From: Sycobia sp. Sy_11
Taxonomy: Eukaryota; Arthropoda; Insecta; Hymenoptera; Epichrysomallidae
Length of the DNA stretch: 64,000 nucleotides
Assembly (NCBI GenBank): GCA_018907035.1
Contig: JACCIC010000002.1
Span: forward strand, 4,486,501 to 4,550,500
Reading direction: 5' to 3'
Shown here: positions 25,118 through 35,929 of the stretch, piece by piece
Layout of the letters: every line of letters begins with the position of its first letter
How positions within the stretch are numbered: position 1 is the stretch's first letter
The notes under the pieces: generated by a model
Told to the model about the DNA's origin: nothing
Seen by the model: the letters and a program-made list of their open reading frames with translations, nothing else
Database searches by the model: none
Translations under genes and position numbers: made by a program

Positions 25118-27040
25118 ATGTTTTCCAAACGTTTTTCAGCAAATCGCCATTGTTTTAGCCAGTCTATCATAGCGATCTTATTTTTATCAGTGACTCTTAA
25201 GGATGTAGTCATATGTGAAAATCAGAGTGCGTGGTTATCAACTTTAGAAAAAACTCTCGTTAAGAAGAAACATCTATATCAAGTGACAATATTTAGAAGT
25301 AATTCAAGCTCAATGTGTATTAACGAGGACGTTGGCCTACAAAGAATATCATTGAATGCTGCAGTTCAGATTTTGGATTTAGATAAAATGAATTCCGTTG
25401 GTGATAATAGACCATTGAGCCTGCCCGTATTTTCATATCCCAGAACCTCTACAATGTATGTTGTGTTTGAAAATTATTTTACGAGACATAATTCTACAAT
25501 ACTGAAGAGGCTAAAAATGATAATAACTTCTATAGCTCAAATAGCAACTCGACCCGTAAGACCAAAGCTTTTGTTGCTTCTTTCGGCGGACACATTTGTA
25601 CCCATTTCGTTTATCATGAGAGTTTTAAAACACGGCTGGGCTGAGAAGTTTTTGGATTTTTCTATAATAAATATAAGTCAGAACAATGAAACTGGTAAAT
25701 GCTGTGAACCAAGAATATCTTATTATAATCCATTGCTGCTTACTTATCATGACGACTGCCTTTCCGACGCAACGGAACTATTTCCAGACAAAACTTTAAA
25801 AATCAATGGCTATAGTTTGCGAGTACCTATTTTTAATATGCCTCCGTTCATTGTCACTCAAAATAATAATACACATGTGACAGGTTGTTCATACGAATTA
25901 ATTAACTTTACTACGGATTATTATAATTTTACAATACATCATGTTACACACTCCGTGAGTCGCACCAAAAACGTAATTACTGTGGTGCATTACGACTTCA
26001 TCAGTGCGGCCGAGGCTTTAAAAAACGATAAATTGGACATCGTGACTTTTCAGTATTTTTTCAGGTACCTAATACCAAACTACCGTAAACACTTCGAATT
26101 TTCAAGAGTCCAATATTATGACAGATTGATCGTTTTTACGCCTCTAATATATCAAACTGCCGTCAAATTTGAAGTTACCAAATGTATTATTTTTGTGATC
26201 GGTATTTTTATGATTATATTATTGAGATACATTGGTCGATATCACGGAGTTGGTCCTTGTCAATTTTCTTCATTCTCCATTATATGTATTATACTGCAAC
26301 AAACAGTAGCAAAACAGCCGCAAGGGATTTTAGAAAAATGTTTCATATTATATTTCATCATTTTGTCCATGAGCTATTGTTCGAACTTTTATGCCGAAAT
26401 GACAAATATTCAAGTAACAAAACAGGAAATAGCATTCAATAACTTTGAAGATATCGATAAATCTAATTTGAATATTCAGGCCAGTATGGGAATTAATTAT
26501 TTAATACCAGTTTATACTACGCAACAAAGCCTACTGTCAAAAATCACATCGGTGGAGGATATTCGCAGTTGCATTGAACAAATATTGAGGGGTGAGCATT
26601 TGTTCTGCGTTACAACGGAATTCAGAGTACGACCTATAATTGAGGACTACAAGCGGATGGGGGCTAACTCTCCAGTGAGACTCTTGTATATGGGCAATCA
26701 GGATCCGGAAAAAGTATTCGCGTATCAAAAAGGCTTTCCGTTTGTGAACATTTTCGACAAAATGCTACGGCGACTCATAGAGTCTGGACTGCCGAATTAT
26801 TGGAGATGCACGGACAACCATTCAAAATCATTGTTCATTAATCATAAAACTCAAAATTTATCACAGAATCGTCATTTCATTAAGCAGCTAATTATGATTT
26901 TTACAGTTGGCTGTCTTGTGTCTATTATCATATTTTGCCTAGAAATTTTATTCTATAGGATTAAATGTTCCTGCATATTCAACAAAAATAATGAAGAAAA
27001 AGAGTGTAAAGAAAATACGTATCTTCCTTATATTAATTAA
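25118..27040 (+). CDS. Divergent ionotropic receptor (IR), single exon
   Basis: Predicted chemosensory ionotropic receptor, 640 residues, a ligand-gated ion channel of the iGluR-related IR family acting in the dendritic membrane of sensory neurons. Seen: a hydrophobic segment near residues 13-33 that may be a signal peptide; an N-terminal region to about 225; a first ligand-binding lobe (S1) at about 230-345 with the typical PPF motif at 242-244; a first membrane helix at about 352-371; a pore/second helix region at about 385-400; a third helix at about 405-425; a second lobe (S2) at about 430-585; a last helix at about 587-612; and a short Lys/Glu-rich tail. The length fits insect IRs (about 550-700). 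One uninterrupted exon is usual for divergent lineage-expanded IRs. The start is the first ATG in frame. The ligand is unknown. A broken paralogue lies about 6 kb downstream in opposite orientation, so a local family has existed. Alternative: a gustatory-type divergent IR of another subfamily. No clean poly-A signal is visible within 300 bases. Confidence 0.85.
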   Translation: MFSKRFSANRHCFSQSIIAILFLSVTLKDVVICENQSAWLSTLEKTLVKKKHLYQVTIFRSNSSSMCINEDVGLQRISLNAAVQILDLDKMNSVGDNRPLSLPVFSYPRTSTMYVVFENYFTRHNSTILKRLKMIITSIAQIATRPVRPKLLLLLSADTFVPISFIMRVLKHGWAEKFLDFSIINISQNNETGKCCEPRISYYNPLLLTYHDDCLSDATELFPDKTLKINGYSLRVPIFNMPPFIVTQNNNTHVTGCSYELINFTTDYYNFTIHHVTHSVSRTKNVITVVHYDFISAAEALKNDKLDIVTFQYFFRYLIPNYRKHFEFSRVQYYDRLIVFTPLIYQTAVKFEVTKCIIFVIGIFMIILLRYIGRYHGVGPCQFSSFSIICIILQQTVAKQPQGILEKCFILYFIILSMSYCSNFYAEMTNIQVTKQEIAFNNFEDIDKSNLNIQASMGINYLIPVYTTQQSLLSKITSVEDIRSCIEQILRGEHLFCVTTEFRVRPIIEDYKRMGANSPVRLLYMGNQDPEKVFAYQKGFPFVNIFDKMLRRLIESGLPNYWRCTDNHSKSLFINHKTQNLSQNRHFIKQLIMIFTVGCLVSIIIFCLEILFYRIKCSCIFNKNNEEKECKENTYLPYIN

Positions 27041-27482
27041 AGATGGAACTTCTGTTCGAACTACCGTATGAGCCGGGTGCATTTGCGAACTATTGCGATT
27101 CTCATTTTACGGGCAGGAGTACCCTCTATCTCCTCCACTTGCTGGAGGGATAACTGACAAATTCTAATACGCAAAATACTATTCCACCACAGTCTCTAGT
27201 TTCTAATGTATGCTACCCTGAGATAGATGGACAAATTTACGTATCGACGAAAGTGATAATTTTGGATGGAAAAACAGAAATCTCTGTTGAAGAACTGACT
27301 ATAGCATGGGGAACAGTCACTCCACCTAGCAATATTAAATTTATATTTCGCATTTTTCATGGTCAAATATCATATCATTAATATATAATTAATATCAAAA
27401 ATATCATTAATATATAATGATTTATATATATATCATATCATATCATATCATATCATATCATATCATATCATATCATATCATA
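27041..27482. other. 3' flank of the IR gene with a (TCATA)n repeat
   Basis: Unique sequence to about 27370, then AT-rich DNA. A pure TCATA pentamer tract (about 27433-27486) directly abuts the left end of the Helitron-like element. Confidence 0.6.
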
Positions 27483-27486
27483 TCAT
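27433..27486. repeat. (TCATA)n microsatellite
   Basis: About ten to eleven TCATA units without interruption. Confidence 0.9.
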
Positions 27487-28216
27487 ACTAATTTATAAAG
27501 ACAAAGCGTGTTTTTGTTTGTACGCGATAACCGAAAAAACTACTGAACCGATTGTTCTGAAATTTGACATATAGATTCTATATTATTTTGGGAAGGACAT
27601 AGGCTATGTTTTTTTTTGAAAATCATTTTACTTTTAACAATAAATTAAGTTAACAGTTTTAGTGGTCAGTTTCACCAGCGGCCACTAAGTGGCGTCTTGA
27701 ATCACGAACATCAATTCAATGTAGTCGGCTTAAAGTATTAATACTAGGCCAGCTCAAGTGAATGTTCATATCCAACTTTGGGATTCGTATCCTAAAGGAG
27801 GTGTGACGTTAGTCGGTATTACCTTTTTGTCTTTCTTTGTCTTTCTTTCAATTTGTCTTTCTTTCTCCTTTCTTATAAAATGGTTCTGTATGCCAAATCA
27901 TACTGAATATAGTTTGTGACGACAAATTATATTTTTATTTTTATACATTCTATATTAACTTCAGAATCGTGAAAAGTGACTATGTTTTTTTTTTAGTTCG
28001 AACAAAAGAAATGATGGCAAAATAGGTTTCTTTACCAACAACCTTGACACTATGTATATATAAATAAAATATATCGTCACTTCTACATAAAAAGGCAATG
28101 TTCATAGCCTATTGAAAAAATATGCTATGCGCATACCAATATTTTGCTTGAATTTCAGTTAACATCACTACGAAAATATTCATGGTATTTAATTAAAAAA
28201 AACGAAAATATAAAAA

Positions 28217-28217
<1 letters not shown>

Positions 28218-28256
<39 letters not shown>
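28218..28256. repeat. (AT)n microsatellite
   Basis: Uninterrupted AT tract inside the Helitron-like element. Confidence 0.95.
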
Positions 28257-28259
<3 letters not shown>

Positions 28260-28429
28260 ATGTATATTATGTGTACGTGTTATATATACATATTTTAAAT
28301 ACGGTTTCTACTGAGTAATATTGTATTGGCGTGTACGGGCCGTTCATTACGATATTCCGTTGCCTCAAAACGATTTCTATACGCAGTTGTGTGTTCGGAT
28401 GAAAGAATGTGATGTCCAGGTGTTTCTGG

Positions 28430-29030
28430 GCGATTTCTACGAGGAATATTATATTTAGTTGTTGGAAAACAAGATCCACGTATGAGGAAATCAACTTCTA
28501 TGGAAAGATTCCTGTCGGGACAGTAAAATACAACATCTAGGTCTTTCCGAACGACTTCTACGGGGAGTATTTGTTTAGTCGTTTAGTGTTTAGTCGTTCG
28601 AAAGCGATGCTAGCTTTCTCGGGCCGACTTCTACTGGGACTATCGTGTTTAGTTGGTAGGAAAGGATGTTTAGGTATGTCGGAACAACTTCTAGGGGGGA
28701 GTTTCATGTTCGGATGATAGAATGCGATTTCCAGGTGTTTTGGAACTACTTCTACGGAGAATTTCGTGTTCGGACGGTAGAAGATGATGTCCAGGTATGA
28801 CGGGACGATATCGACGGGGAGTATCGTGTTTAGTTGATAGTAAACGAAGTTCAGGTATATCGGCTCAACTTCTACGGGGAGTTTCCTGTTCGGACGATAG
28901 AATGCGATTTCCAGATCATTTGGAACGACTTCTACGGGAAGTGTCATGCATAGTTGGTGAGAAACGATGTCCAAGTATGTCATTACGACTTCTGTGAAGA
29001 GATCAGTATTCTATCATTCGAACAAGCATA
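28430..29030. repeat. 60-bp minisatellite with alternating unit types
   Basis: The word ACTTCTA or a close variant recurs at 28494, 28554, 28627, 28687, 28748, 28808 (diverged), 28868, 28928 and 28988, a period of 60 apart from one step of 73. Two unit types tend to alternate. One contains a GTTTAGTTG-type word and the other a GTTCGGATGATAGAATGCG-type word, so the higher-order unit is near 120 bp. Because 60 is a multiple of three, all frames stay in phase. This explains the open frames on the minus strand (28558-28983) and plus strand (28797-28997). The minus frame reads as 20-residue repeats rich in LDI, YxPN and LPVEV motifs. Confidence 0.85.
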
Positions 29031-29253
29031 CTCACAGTAAGATTCGTCCTGGGATAACTGGAAATTGTATTCTACCTGCCCAACACAAAACTCTCTATAG
29101 CAGTCGTCCCGAGATACGGTTCCGAGATACGGTCAATTATTTATAGAAACATAGATTTTTATATATAAACTACTTTTTACTTAAATATCATTGAATTCTT
29201 TATGAAATCGGTTAAATTATTATCTCGGGCGAAGCTGAGACGGGGGATGCTAG

Positions 29254-31690
29254 TGTATTTATGACTAATAAAGGCATTATTGACAAATTGACAGAGTCTC
29301 TATTATTGTATTTTACAGAACTCGAGGTCTCACTCTAATAAACGAAAAATGACAAACAATATTTCAAAATACAGGAGTCAAAACAAGTTGTTTATTTTTG
29401 GACGATTTTAATACCTGAAATATAATAGGTAATTTTCCGAAATAGAGGCAAAATTAAAATGAAAAATTACAACATATTTTTGTACAATATTTATACTCAC
29501 ACATACATTGGCACATGGAGACAGCTAAAGTCAAATACAGATTTAATCTTTGAAATCCTGAATATTGCAGAGAAAATTAATTTAAACATTATAAATTAAA
29601 TATAAATATAACATCGATGAGACCTTGAGTTCTGATTACTATAAAATTTTTACAAATATATTGATTTCGATAAATAATAATTTTAAGGAAAACATCATTC
29701 AAAACTGTAAAAAATATATATAGAGTTAAGGATTGAATGAAGAATACTTTATTTTTCTAATCTATATAATATAAATTATAATAATACTAATTAATACAAT
29801 GATATATTTAACAAATACACGACTCATTCAAGGTCTATACTATACAATGTTGATGTAGTTCTTCCTTGGCTGATGGCTCTCTCTTAACTGAACTTCCACA
29901 ATAATGTGGAGGTGACCCTAGTATGCCTCAGTACAAACAACGATGGGTTTTTCCCTCCCCCCCGCAAATATACAGTTTGTCCATACGCCCTTTTCTTACC
30001 TGCTTACAATATAAATTTACACTATATTCAACAAAAACTACAAAAAAGAAATTGAAGTGCCCTTTCTGTAACTCTCAAAAATAATTATAATTTATTTTTT
30101 TCCAATGAATATAATTTAGCATCTCCAAGCAAAAGAGATCGTTAGTTCATTCCACTAATCACAAAATCAGTTAAATGCTGCACGGAATAGAAGAGTAAAA
30201 AAAACTGTGATAAATCTAAAGGAAATTCTGTTCACAGGATTTTTCAGGAAATAAAAAATTTTATTTTCTGGAAATAAAAAATATTTAATAGCAATAAACA
30301 GAATGAAATCGAAAATTTATCACACGAAAATAATGTAGAAGTATCTTTAAAAAAATTGTGTTTGCTTTGAGTACCTACAGACCCTTCTTACTTTACTGAG
30401 TCCTAGAAAATTTAAGAATTTCATTTAAAGTTTACAGTAATTAACTATGGTTAAGTTTATTTCAAGTAATTGTAAGACAGTACAATTAAAAAAGTGTGAT
30501 TTTAATTTTAACAATTGCTTTCACAATTGTAGACTCAAACTTTTTGACATGGATATATTCCATATGCTCTCAAATTTATATCAACATTCTTTCAATAAAT
30601 CAAAAGCCTAAACCATAGATAGCCTATATACCGTACATGTTTGATTAAAAAATTGAAAAGATTTAACAAGTTAGTAGTTCTTCTATATTTTTCTTAATCT
30701 ATATCATATGCAGAATAAGGGGAATATGTAGATTTCTTAAAAATGTTGTCCAATCAAAGCTTAAAAACCTCCAGTCTAAGGGACAGAGACGCGAAAAAGT
30801 GGCCAAGCATTGTCCTCCGTATGTGGACGCGTCTACTTGTTTACGACGACCGCTATTAGTTCCCAGTTTAATAAAGTGTAATCCCAATCGGCATCTCTCG
30901 GTTTCCACATCTTGAATGAGATGCATTTTCAACGCAATCCGTTACAATCACATTATATTAGCAAATTCATTTGGTCTTGATGATACAGATCTACTATTCG
31001 TGTTTGTCACCGAGAATATTCTTTAATTTATAAATGAAACTGGCGCGTACGATTCATCTAATTTCCTATTTTGTCCTCAAAAAATAGAAATGCTTTGTTG
31101 TCTTAAATAGTATGCGTAAGTAATTTTATTTAGTCTCTAAGTAATTTAATAAAGTGTATTTTTCGTAGTAACGTCAACACAAAAGCACATAGCTCGTTAA
31201 ACTTAGTTTTTTACGAGATTTTATGGAATTGTCGCACAATCTACCAAATCTACTTTTTCATAGTCAATTCACATTCATAGTCAATTGTTCAATGCATAAG
31301 ATACAACCAAAGATTGTTCTTTGAAGATATTTAAGAAATCCGTCATTCGTTATGTATTCCTGACTAATTCATGAGCGCGTTCGTGAAAAATATTCAGTTT
31401 TTAAGTCATGCGTTAATCCATCGACAAATCGAGAGAAACAATTGTAATTGGAAGACTTAAGCGATAAGATCCTGCAACTATATGGCCATTAAATATTTAA
31501 TTCCATAATTTAACATAAATGTTTGTATTTTGCGACAACATCGAGGCGGTGATCGTGAGTCATATGCAATATACGAGCGTTCGCAGATCCTGGTGCCTAT
31601 TCATCTCCCTTCTGCTGCCGCGGCAAAAATGTTAATTTTGACGCGGGTGACGTTTCAAATCGAAGAGGACTGGAAACCTTACAAATACGA
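29254..31690. other. Gene-free AT-rich interval
   Basis: AT-rich DNA with no sizeable frame other than a minus frame at 30699-30932 that I do not recognise. The frame opening at 31530 begins with TTG, not ATG. I see no transposon ends. Confidence 0.45.
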
Positions 31691-31739
31691 AGAAGAAGAA
31701 CGTCAAAATTCTGTATTATGCACGACGTATAATAAATTT

Positions 31740-31885
31740 AGAAGGAATAAGAGTATAAGAAACTTCTTCGTTTTTTTTCCATTGCTTTGTTATCTGGAAA
31801 AGTCGACGAAATGTAAAATGGAAGAAAAACATAAATAAAATTCAAAAATCAGCCGATGCATAACCTCGCAGGCTGTTATATTTCG
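31740..31885 (+). repeat. Copy A of a dispersed inverted repeat
   Basis: The segment around CTTCTTCG...TTGCTTTGTTATCTG...CCTCGCAGGCT is repeated with moderate divergence in reverse complement at about 35195-35320. Shared words include TGCTTTGTTATCTG and CCTCGCAGGCT. The two copies flank the IR pseudogene. The origin is unknown and it may be a fragment of a transposon coding region. Confidence 0.55.
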
Positions 31886-33170
31886 ACTCAAGCAGGCGTC
31901 TAAGATTATATTATAAAATTTTCAGAATAGTCATACATTCAACTGGTGTAGCATCTGAAACGATGTTTAAATTTTTTTATGCCTATAACGAAGTAAATTA
32001 GCGAGATTTTGACGGCATTGACTGATGCAGCTAAGAACAGAATAAGATCATTATCATGTGAGAAAAGGGTATAATTAATCATTTTGTCAGGAAACTGGAA
32101 AACTTAAGTTTTCAGTAATTCCATAATGTTTTTACCCATGGTAAATAATAATTTAGACTGAAGAAATAGTTTTTTAAATTCAAAAAAATATTTTGTTTTA
32201 AAATATTTTGTTTGAAAATCTTTCAAATATTAAAAAGCTGTGATTAATAATAATGTTACAAACGATATAATTAATTTTGATGTGTCGCTTTTTTACGATT
32301 TAAAATTTCAAAATAAATTTAGAATTATCTATCATTAAGTAGATCTTATACATTCATTATTCTTACATTATAATAAGATTTTGTAGAATTACTGTTATTT
32401 TGGGCCACCGTAACCATTGTATTCAATTGATTGTATACACCCTTACAGCTTTCGATTTTGTTATATTTGATGGATGTATCTATTGCACCTAATTTACCTT
32501 TATTCGTGTTCATATATCCATTAATTTATAGCCACTTTTACACTCTATTTCGTTCTTTGATAATGGCGTTAGAGCAGATACAAAGTTGTGAGATCCATGC
32601 GTCTTTATTTATAATATATCTTATTATTTAAACATGTTTCATTAGGCATTTAGCAAGTTTTCGATTATAGAAAATTACTATTTTTAATTAACTTAATGCT
32701 ATTTTTGGATACGATTTTTGCCTTATTAATAAGTCGATGCTGATAGCCTTGAGCGAAACATTCTTATTTCTTCAGATAATAGGATTTCAAAATATTAGCT
32801 ATGAACTATAATGGTAATATTAGGACCTTTATACATAATTCGCAGTCGGTTTTTACAAACTAAATTTTCTAATTTTCTATAAATATCGAATGATTAAGTG
32901 TTATTTCTATTTTATATTTTATTAGCGTATTGTTTGTGAATATTTATCTAATGTTCGCTTCTTCACCGCTAGGGTAACTATATATTCCGATATCAAGAAT
33001 ATCTTCTTCAATACTATATAGCCCCAAATATACTTCTGTGCTGGGTATCTAAAGAAAGGCTAGTAATACCTTACTGTCGAGTCTACATTGATATTCTTGA
33101 AGAAAAAAATCAAGATTTATTCTATCAAGCTCTGAATGTTAGCCACCAACCATAGAGACAATTTTCTTTG
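31886..33170. other. Gene-free AT-rich interval
   Basis: I see no supported gene or repeat here. Confidence 0.45.
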
Positions 33171-33179
33171 TTTGCGTTT

Positions 33180-34200
33180 GGTAGTGGATTTTGAATAGCT
33201 ATCTGTGCATCACCAATAATTTGGTGGTCCAGGTTCTAGGAGTAATCGCAACATTTTTTCAAAAACGTTCACAAAAGGAAACCCTTTTTGATAATCGAAC
33301 GCTATCTCTGGTTCTTAATTGCTCATATAAAAGAATTTAGCTGGAGAGTTAACTCCATCTACTTGCATTCTTCGAAGATAGTACGTAAGTACTCTAAATT
33401 CCGTTGTGAAGCAGCACAGATGCTTACTTCTCCAAGTCGTAATGCACCACAGTAATTACAATTTTTGGTGCGACTCACGGAGTGTGTAACATGATGTATT
33501 GTAAAATTATAATAATCCGTAGTAAAGTTAATTAATTCGTATGAGCAACCTGTGACATGTGTATTTTTATTTTGCATCACTATGAACGGAGACATATTAA
33601 AAATAGGTACACTTACACTGTAGTCATTTATCTTTAAAGTTTTATCGGGAAATCTTTCAGTTTCATCGGATTAGCACTGCTCATACTAAGTTCATAAGAA
33701 TGGATTGTAATAAGAACTTTCAGGCTCACAACATTTACCAGTCTCATTGCTCTGAATTATATTTATTATCAAAAAATCCAAAAATTCCTCAGCGCGGCCA
33801 TATTTAAAAGTTTCATAATAAACGAAATGGGTAAAAATGTATCAGCTGAAAGAAGCAACAAAAGCTTTGGTCTTACGGGTCGAGTTGCTATTTGAGCTAT
33901 AGAAGTTATTATCATTTTTAGCCTCTTCAGTATTGTAGAATTATGTCTCGTCAAATAATTTTCAAACACAACATACATTGTAGAGGTTCTGGGATATGAA
34001 AATACGGGCAGGCTCAATGGTCTATTATCACCTACGGAATTCATTTTATCCAAATCTATATCGGAGTTTCAGCATTTGCTGAATTTATTTGTACAATAAC
34101 GTCTTGATTAATGCACGGCTTCCTTAAATTATTTCTGAATATGGTTACTTAGTAGAACTGTGTCTTCTAAGGGAAAGTTTTTTTTAGTCTCCTAATCAGG
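33180..34200 (-). pseudogene. Ionotropic receptor pseudogene, paralogue of the gene at 25118
   Basis: The minus strand matches the intact receptor from about its codon 30 to about codon 570, with breaks. Seen: a 1-bp deletion near 33795 shifts the frame and gives a stop soon after; a 1-bp insertion near 33465 shifts it again; and a deletion of nearly 600 bp removes the part corresponding to about 26006-26590 of the intact gene, which covers the first three membrane helices and part of S2. The 5' and 3' parts and the middle are clearly diverged. By contrast, a segment of about 200 bp (33865-34060) and one of about 95 bp (around 33467-33560) are almost identical to the intact gene. The gene is non-functional. 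Relative orientation is inverted, with about 6 kb between the copies. Confidence 0.9.
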
Positions 34201-34204
34201 TACT

Positions 34205-34646
34205 TCTAATGAAACAAGCATGGGGCAGATTTAATTTCGTAACTGTAAATTGCCTCAAATGATAGTAATCAATTACCATTTTATCTTTATAGTAACTAAT
34301 ATTGCCTACTTCTATCATATATTTCGCTTGCGTTTCGAACTTTGATTGGTGACCTCATCTTTACAGGATAAATTTTACAATATATTTCTACATCAAATAC
34401 ATAGTAATTAATAATGATACAAAATGTTTTCCAAGCCAGTTTATTTACAATAGGGTTTTCATGATAATAATACACTTTTATGTAAATGAAGAATGGTGAT
34501 TTTTACAGATTAGATTATCTATTGTGTATTTCTTATGATTATGTACACGCCCATCAATTATCTTCATTAGCGAACAACACGATCTAAGCTATTATAAAAG
34601 GTAATGCGCACTATCTAAATGATTAATTATTGATATCTAATGAAGA

Positions 34647-34695
<49 letters not shown>

Positions 34696-35190
34696 TTTCG
34701 CCTTACCGCTGAAGTTAATTAATCGCATAAGAATTGCACTGCAGTCAAAACTTAAATTTACGACCAGTATACCGAAACTTTTTTTTCAGTAAATAAACGT
34801 CGTTAAAATATATTCGTTGGAATGAAAAGTAAAAAAAAAGTATATAAACTATAATGAAGTATACACTACGACGGAAGCAACATACAATCGGGTTAATTAT
34901 CAATAGGAATCATCGCTCATGTTTTATATCCGCATATATAGTAAAATCTATATTTTCAGGGTGATAATAAAATTTCAGACATTAAAGTAAGCAAAGCGTG
35001 CTTGTCCTTTTAACTCTTGTAGCAAAAAAACAGCCATCGCGATCTCACAACTTTGCTTCAGATTCGGCTCGGAATCATCCATTCAAGCTCGAAGAATGCG
35101 GAGATGACTCGTTCCAACCGTTGTATATGCCGACTATGAAAAAATCACGATATGAATTTAACAGATGCATAAATACACCTCATGCCAGAT
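34205..35190. other. Gene-free AT-rich interval
   Basis: AT-rich, with an AT tract at 34649-34691. The plus frame at 34998-35192 starts with a non-ATG codon and is unrecognised. Confidence 0.45.
34649..34691. repeat. (AT)n microsatellite
   Basis: Uninterrupted AT tract of about 43 bases. Confidence 0.95.
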
Positions 35191-35194
35191 GATT

Positions 35195-35320
35195 CGGAGG
35201 ATAATAGCCTGCGAGGCTCTGATTCAGCTGATTTTGTCCATTTTATTCGCCGTCTTTTCAGATAACAAAGCAAAGAGAAAACGACGAAGAAGCTTGTATT
35301 CTTAATCCTTCTAAGTCTAC
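35195..35320 (-). repeat. Copy B of a dispersed inverted repeat
   Basis: Reverse-complement counterpart of the segment at 31740-31885, diverged by substitutions and small indels. Shared words are TGCTTTGTTATCTG and CCTCGCAGGCT. Confidence 0.55.
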
Positions 35321-35880
35321 CATGCCAATCGACTATCAATCGAGATGCAACGATAGATTAATTGTAGTACTTAGTATGTACATTGATCAGCGATCTTTAT
35401 ATACATGTCTATGTACGATAGTCAATCTTTGCGAAATTTGAACACATTGCAAGTGATTCGGTGTTGATCAATATGCTATATTTTTCATTAATATGGTATA
35501 CAGTGGCTTATATTGACAATAAGCTTATCCCTCTGAATTATAGTTCCATTCGAAATAGTTAATTGAGAATTAATATTTCTATGAGAATTATTATAAAAAA
35601 TCATCGCTGTAAAAAATGACCGCGGGAAACGATTTATGATACATTTTCGATCTGTCTAGATACTTCTTGTGTCAAACGAACTAGTTGTCAACTTACTTAG
35701 CTACTTATTTTTGTATATATATATAATGTATATGATATTTCTAATGAATTTCATCCATGTCTTATAATTTACATTCAAAAATTGTTTAAAAAGGGCAGCT
35801 AATATGACATGCGAATTGAAATGCCATTAATTCACAGCACCAAAACAAATTTAAAACTGATTGATAGGTTAGTTTAGAGT
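35321..35880. other. Gene-free AT-rich interval
   Basis: No gene or repeat supported. It leads into the truncated 5' side of the mariner copy. Confidence 0.45.
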
Positions 35881-35929
35881 TTTAAGTTGGCTAGGAAAAA
35901 ATTAATAGACAAGCGGAAGCGGCTGTTAA

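Larger units (their letters stand above)
27483..29253 (+). mobile_element. Non-autonomous Helitron-like element
   Basis: The left end, TCATACTAATTTATAAAGAC, is followed by a region (27505-27620) containing the words GATAACCGAAAAAACT, ACTGAACCGAT and GGACATAGGCTATG, familiar from the 5' part of insect Helitrons. The right end has a short hairpin (29223-29240, stem TCTCGG/CTGAGA with one G-T pair) about 9 bases before a terminal CTAG at 29250-29253, followed by T. The base before the left TC is A. This fits rolling-circle insertion between A and T with no target duplication. No Rep/helicase frame is present, so the copy is non-autonomous. Its interior holds an AT tract and a 60-bp minisatellite. 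The exact left end is uncertain because it adjoins the TCATA repeat. Confidence 0.6.

Noticed and set aside
26182..26728. Short frames on both strands inside the receptor gene
   Set aside because: They are shadows of the 640-codon receptor frame.
28797..28997. Plus-strand frame across the minisatellite
   Set aside because: A 60-bp period leaves any stop-free unit open in all copies, so openness is not evidence of coding.
28430..29030. CRISPR-like array
   Set aside because: The units are contiguous 60-bp tandem repeats without unique spacers, in a eukaryotic context.
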